Source: Pantoea sp. RIT-PI-b
GTDB lineage: Bacteria > Pseudomonadota > Gammaproteobacteria > Enterobacterales > Enterobacteriaceae
Length of the DNA stretch: 64,000 nucleotides
Reading direction: 5' to 3'
Assembly: GCF_001187905.1 (NCBI RefSeq)
Contig: NZ_LGIS01000030.1
Span: 62,001 to 126,000 of the forward strand
Every line of letters begins with the position of its first letter. The stretch's first letter is position 1. The position numbers and the translations under genes were made by a program. Shown piece after piece: positions 60,594-64,000 of this stretch. The notes beneath the pieces are model-generated. The model saw only the letters and a program-made list of their open reading frames with translations, made no database searches and was not told the DNA's origin.

Positions 60594-62606
60594 GTGAAAA
60601 TAACCCCGGTTGAACATGCCCAAATAAACTGGAATGAACAGGGTACACCTGTGTCTCGAGTGTTTGGTGACGTCTATTTCTCCAATGATAATGGACTGGA
60701 GGAAACGCGCTATGTGTTCCTCGATGGCAACCAGATTCCGCAACGTTTTACCGACCATGCGCGCGATTTATTTATTGTTGCCGAGAGCGGTTTTGGGACT
60801 GGTCTGAACTTTCTCACCCTGTGGCAAGCCTTCGATCGCTTCCGCGCCGCGCATCCTAATGCCCCGCTAAAGCGCCTGCACTTTATCAGCTGTGAAAAAT
60901 TCCCGCTGACGCACGCGGATTTGATCGCCGCCCATGCGCATTGGCCAGAGCTGCAGCCGTGGGCCGCACAGCTGCAACAGCAGTGGCCACAGGCGTTACC
61001 GGGCTGTCAGCGCCTGCTGTTTAACGGCGGCGAAGTGACGCTTGATCTCTGGTTTGGTGATATTAACGCGCTAATTCACACCTTTGATGACAGTCTGCAT
61101 CGTCAGGTGGATGCCTGGTTCCTTGATGGCTTCGCACCGGCGAAAAATCCGGAGATGTGGACGCCCGAGCTGTTCGCCGCGATGGCACGCCTGGCGCGTC
61201 CGGGCGGCACGCTGGCAACCTTTACCGCGTCTGGCTTTGTACGCCGCGGCTTGCAGGACGCGGGTTTCAGCATGCAGAAACGCAAAGGATTCGGCCACAA
61301 GCGTGAAATGCTAATCGGCTCACTGCAGCACGCGGTTGCATTGCCCCACAGCCAGCCGTGGTACGCGCGACAGCAAGCAGCCAGCCAGGATGTGGCGTTG
61401 ATTGGCGGCGGCGTCGCCAGCGCGGTGCTGGCATTGGCATTGCTGCGTCGTGGTTGGCGCGTCACCTTATATTGCGCTGATGATGCGCCAGCATTGGGCG
61501 CATCCGGCAATCGTCAGGGCGCACTCTATCCGCTGCTGAATCAGCACGATCCGGCGCTGGCCACCTTTTTCCCGGCCGCCTTTGGTTTCGCCCGTCGTCT
61601 TTACGATCGCCTGCCGGTGATGTTTGAACATGACTGGAGCGGCGTGCTGCAGCTCGGCTGGGATGCAAAAAGCGCCGAGAAAATCGCGCAGATGCTCAGT
61701 ATGGATCTGCCGCACGAAATCGCCTGCGGCGTTAATAAAGAAGAAGCGGAGCAGCTGGCGGGCGTCGAACTCGCTTTCGGCGGCATTTTCTATCCGCAAG
61801 GTGGCTGGCTTTCACCTTCGCAGCTGACCAGCAATCTGCTGGAACATGCGCAATCGCTGGGGTTACGCCTTCACTGGCAGCATCGTCTTACTCAGTTAAC
61901 ACCTGATGGAGAGCGCTGGACGTTGCACTTTAGCCAGCAGCCGCCGGTGCAGCATCAGCAGGTGGTGCTGGCGAATGGACATGCGCTGCTGGAGATTGAG
62001 CAGAGTAAAGCGCTGCCGGTCTATGCTGTCGCGGGTCAGGTGAGTCACGTACCCACTAATCCGTCGCTCGGCGAACTGCGCACCGTGCTGTGTTATGACG
62101 GCTATCTCACGCCGGTCAGCCCCACTTTCGCTACCCATTGTATGGGTGCCAGCTATCACCGTGGCGATACCGCGACTGATTTTCGCGCCGACGACCAGCA
62201 AGAAAATCGTCAGCGGCTAATCAACTGCCTACCAGAAAGCGCATGGCCACAGCAGGTAGATATCAGTGACCATCAGGCGCGCTGCGGCGTGCGTTGCGCC
62301 ACGCGCGATCATCTGCCGATGAGCGGCAGCGCGCCGGATTACGACGCCACTTTGGCGCAGTATGCGGATCTTCCGGAGCAGCGAGCGCACGGTGCAACCG
62401 TGGCCGAGGCGCCAGTGCATGCAGGGTTATTTGTGCTGGGGGCGTTGGGATCGCGCGGCTTGTGCAGCGCACCTTTAGCAGCCGAAGTGCTGGCGGCACA
62501 GATGAGCGGTGAACCGCAGCCGCTGGATGCAGCGACGCTGGCGGCCATGCATCCAAATCGCTACTGGGTACGTAAACTGCTGAAGGGCAAAAAGGCGGGT
62601 CGATAA
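60594..62606 (+). CDS. mnmC: Bifunctional tRNA mnm5s2U biosynthesis protein MnmC
   Basis: Completes the mnm5s2U34 modification of tRNA: the C-terminal FAD oxidase removes the carboxymethyl group, the N-terminal methyltransferase adds the methyl group. It has 670 residues (E. coli 668). The SAM motif AESGFGTGLNFL has GFGTG at 66-70, DGFAPAKNPEMW follows, and the FAD motif IGGGVASAVLALALL has its glycines at 271-273. It is divergent from fabB across 155 bp. Confidence 0.96.
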   Translation: MKITPVEHAQINWNEQGTPVSRVFGDVYFSNDNGLEETRYVFLDGNQIPQRFTDHARDLFIVAESGFGTGLNFLTLWQAFDRFRAAHPNAPLKRLHFISCEKFPLTHADLIAAHAHWPELQPWAAQLQQQWPQALPGCQRLLFNGGEVTLDLWFGDINALIHTFDDSLHRQVDAWFLDGFAPAKNPEMWTPELFAAMARLARPGGTLATFTASGFVRRGLQDAGFSMQKRKGFGHKREMLIGSLQHAVALPHSQPWYARQQAASQDVALIGGGVASAVLALALLRRGWRVTLYCADDAPALGASGNRQGALYPLLNQHDPALATFFPAAFGFARRLYDRLPVMFEHDWSGVLQLGWDAKSAEKIAQMLSMDLPHEIACGVNKEEAEQLAGVELAFGGIFYPQGGWLSPSQLTSNLLEHAQSLGLRLHWQHRLTQLTPDGERWTLHFSQQPPVQHQQVVLANGHALLEIEQSKALPVYAVAGQVSHVPTNPSLGELRTVLCYDGYLTPVSPTFATHCMGASYHRGDTATDFRADDQQENRQRLINCLPESAWPQQVDISDHQARCGVRCATRDHLPMSGSAPDYDATLAQYADLPEQRAHGATVAEAPVHAGLFVLGALGSRGLCSAPLAAEVLAAQMSGEPQPLDAATLAAMHPNRYWVRKLLKGKKAGR

Positions 62607-62635
62607 TCTGCGGGGCGAGCGATCGCCCCGAAAGG

Positions 62636-62917
62636 TTAAGCGCTCTGGCGCGCCTGCAGGAACAGATTGTCCCACATGCCAGTGACTAAGGCCTGATCGC
62701 GTGGCGACAACTCACCAGCTGCAATGGCTTTTTGCAGGCTGTTGGTGACATGAGTTTGCAGCGCTTCCGGCGTGTGTTCGCCACTCAGCTCAATCTCCGC
62801 CACTGCCAGGGTCAGATGACCACGCAGATAGCCGCCAGCAAACAGCTCATCATCGCTGGCGTGATCGACCATGTCATCAATCAGGGCCAGAATGCGGGTC
62901 TCAAATTCTACGATCAT
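62636..62917 (-). CDS. yfcL: YfcL family protein
   Basis: Small soluble protein of unknown function, 93 residues (E. coli 92). Acidic N-terminal half (ILALIDDMVDHASDDELFAG) and conserved GYLRGHLTLAVAEIE. The product ends WDNLFLQARQSA. It follows epmC by 30 bp on the same strand, likely in one transcript with yfcA and epmC. A GC-rich hairpin without T-run at 62611-62630 separates it from mnmC. Confidence 0.92.
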   Translation of the reverse strand: MIVEFETRILALIDDMVDHASDDELFAGGYLRGHLTLAVAEIELSGEHTPEALQTHVTNSLQKAIAAGELSPRDQALVTGMWDNLFLQARQSA

Positions 62918-62947
62918 CTCTTCCTCTCTTCTTATATCCTTTGCGGA

Positions 62948-63493
62948 TTATAGATCTTCCGGCCAAGGGAATTGTGCCGCCGTCAGTGCCGGCGTGCCGT
63001 AATACTGGATTAACGCCTCGATAAAACGTGCCGGTCGCGGCGGAATGCCCTGCTCCAGATAAGTCATCACCTGTGCATGAACCTTGCGCTGAAACGCTAT
63101 GCGATCTGGCTCACAATCGCCTTCGAGATTGTCACAACTTACATTGAAGGGAAAGCCCGCCGCAACGCAGAACAACCACTCCAGCGCCTGCGGTTTAACT
63201 TCCACCGCTTCAAACTGGCTCTGCGTTTGCGCATCGCGGCCGTCCGGGCAGTACCAATAGCCAAAATCCACCAGTTTGCGGCGTGCTTCACCGGCAATGC
63301 ACCAGTGGGAAATTTCGTGCAGCCCGCTGGCATAGTAGCCGTGCGCGAATACCACGCGATTCCACGGTGAGGTTTCATCCGCTGGAAGATAAATAGGTTC
63401 GTCGTCGCCTTTAATTAGACGGGTCTGAAAATCGTCAACAAAGCAGCCATCAAAGATGGCAATCAGCTGATCGTAATGGTGTGTTGTACTCAT
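62948..63493 (-). CDS. epmC: Elongation factor P hydroxylase EpmC
   Basis: Hydroxylates the beta-lysylated Lys34 of elongation factor P, the last step of that modification. It has 181 residues (E. coli 182, YfcM). The metal-binding HExxH is seen at 59-63 (GLHEISHWCIAG), consistent with a non-haem iron enzyme. YWCPDGRDAQTQSQFEAVEVKPQ is conserved. Partners EpmA, EpmB and EF-P are not in the window. Confidence 0.94.
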   Translation of the reverse strand: MSTTHHYDQLIAIFDGCFVDDFQTRLIKGDDEPIYLPADETSPWNRVVFAHGYYASGLHEISHWCIAGEARRKLVDFGYWYCPDGRDAQTQSQFEAVEVKPQALEWLFCVAAGFPFNVSCDNLEGDCEPDRIAFQRKVHAQVMTYLEQGIPPRPARFIEALIQYYGTPALTAAQFPWPEDL

Positions 63494-63505
63494 AATTTTT
63501 AATCT

Positions 63506-63544
63506 TTAAAAAAAACCGGCGCCATTGTCGCATTGGCAGCCGGT
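63506..63544 (-). terminator. Terminator after yfcA
   Basis: On the minus strand, ACCGGCTGCCA pairs with TGGCGCCGGT (one bulge) and is followed by eight or nine T residues. It lies between the yfcA stop and the epmC start. Confidence 0.8.
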
Positions 63545-63560
63545 CTTGACGAGTATTGGA

Positions 63561-64000
63561 TTACAGCGTTGCCAGCCAGGCCATCACTTCGCTGCCGTGG
63601 CTATCCCACAATAATTTGGCGCTCATCACCGCAGAAACCGTCACCACCATCGGGCGGATCAGCTTCTGGCCGCGGCTCAGCACCAGCCTGGCGCCGAGGC
63701 GCGCGCCGATAAAGGCCCCAAGCAGCATAATCGCGCCGGTGCCCCACACTACTTTTCCGCCGAACATAAAGAACAGCAAACTGCCAAAATTCGAAGTGAA
63801 ATTTAGGATTTTGGCGTGGGCGGTGGCTTTGGCCAGATTAAAGCCGCACAGCGTGACAAAGGCCAGCGCGTAAAAGGAACCTGCGCCTGGACCAAAGAAT
63901 CCGTCGTAGAAACCGACGCAGCCGCCGCCGACCAGCGCATAGGGCAAACCCTGCAGGCGACGTTCGCGATCCGCTTCTCCCAAACGTGGCATCAGCAGGA
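63561..64000 (-). CDS. yfcA: TauE/SafE-family membrane protein YfcA (partial)
   Basis: C-terminal part of a TauE/SafE-type membrane protein, cut by the right edge; the frame is open from 64000 to the stop at 63561 (about 146 of roughly 269 residues). GGGCVGFYDGFFGPGAGSFYALAFVTL is the second family repeat motif, and ILNFTSNFGSLLFF and RPMVVTVSAVMSAKLLWDS match E. coli YfcA. Several hydrophobic helices are visible. Transport of a sulfur-containing or organic anion is typical of the family; the substrate is unknown. Confidence 0.93.
   Translation of the reverse strand, partial: LLMPRLGEADRERRLQGLPYALVGGGCVGFYDGFFGPGAGSFYALAFVTLCGFNLAKATAHAKILNFTSNFGSLLFFMFGGKVVWGTGAIMLLGAFIGARLGARLVLSRGQKLIRPMVVTVSAVMSAKLLWDSHGSEVMAWLATL

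Noticed and set aside
62611..62630. GC hairpin between mnmC and yfcL
   Set aside because: The stem is good, but no T-run follows on either strand; terminator function is not supported.
1..64000. Search for tRNA or rRNA genes, integrases, transposases, toxin-antitoxin pairs, CRISPR-Cas or prophage genes
   Set aside because: None could be recognised by eye; the window is mostly core chromosome with small metabolic insertions.

Overview
This window is chromosomal DNA of a gamma-proteobacterium of the order Enterobacterales. Gene order follows the E. coli/Salmonella backbone (nuo operon, lrhA, alaA, yfbR, hxpA, yfbU, yfbV, ackA-pta, yfcD, yfcF, yfcH, hisP-M-Q-J, ubiX-purF-cvpA-dedD-folC-accD-dedA-truA-usg-pdxB, flk, yfcJ, fabB, mnmC, yfcL, epmC, yfcA). 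Protein lengths are nearly those of E. coli, but the accessory genes and ERIC repeats fit the Erwiniaceae best, Pantoea or a close relative. The genus is an inference; no rRNA gene is present to settle it.

Layout. 1-964: 5' part of a membrane protein gene running off the left edge. 1084-16245: complete 13-gene nuo operon (NADH dehydrogenase I, fused nuoCD) on the minus strand, followed upstream by its regulator gene lrhA. 18797-28769: central metabolism and housekeeping (alaA, yfbR, hxpA, yfbU, yfbV, ackA, pta, yfcD, yfcF, yfcH). 28804-34124: accessory D-arabinitol-type locus (pentitol transporter, xylulokinase, arabinitol dehydrogenase, divergent SorC-type regulator), closed by a 153-bp nested palindrome. 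34291-37448: histidine/basic amino acid ABC transporter with a single binding-protein gene. 37727-47732: purF/folC/accD/pdxB block. 47790-54656: accessory insertion between pdxB and flk, holding an AraC regulator with a divergent EamA exporter, and a TctDE/TctCBA tricarboxylate uptake system. 54775-64000: flk, a rhodanese and a MocR regulator (accessory pair), then yfcJ, fabB, mnmC, yfcL, epmC and the 3' part of yfcA.

How it fits together. Nuo feeds electrons from NADH into the quinone pool, and LrhA sits beside it. AckA-Pta handle acetyl-CoA overflow. The dal genes would import D-arabinitol, oxidise it to D-xylulose and phosphorylate that into the pentose phosphate pathway. TctCBA would import citrate-like tricarboxylates under control of TctD, but its partner kinase TctE has an in-frame amber codon that removes the end of the ATPase domain. 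Regulatory sites readable from the sequence include a consensus PurR box before cvpA, adjoining FabR and FadR operators before fabB, and about ten terminators.

No CRISPR array, phage, transposase, tRNA or rRNA gene was seen, and no convincing new multi-gene system. The items most worth a second look are the amber-interrupted tctE, the nested palindrome behind the dal locus, the HdeD-like protein with an unrecognised C-terminal domain at the left edge, the proline/lysine repeat in DedD, and several ERIC elements, one of which supplies the fabB stop codon.
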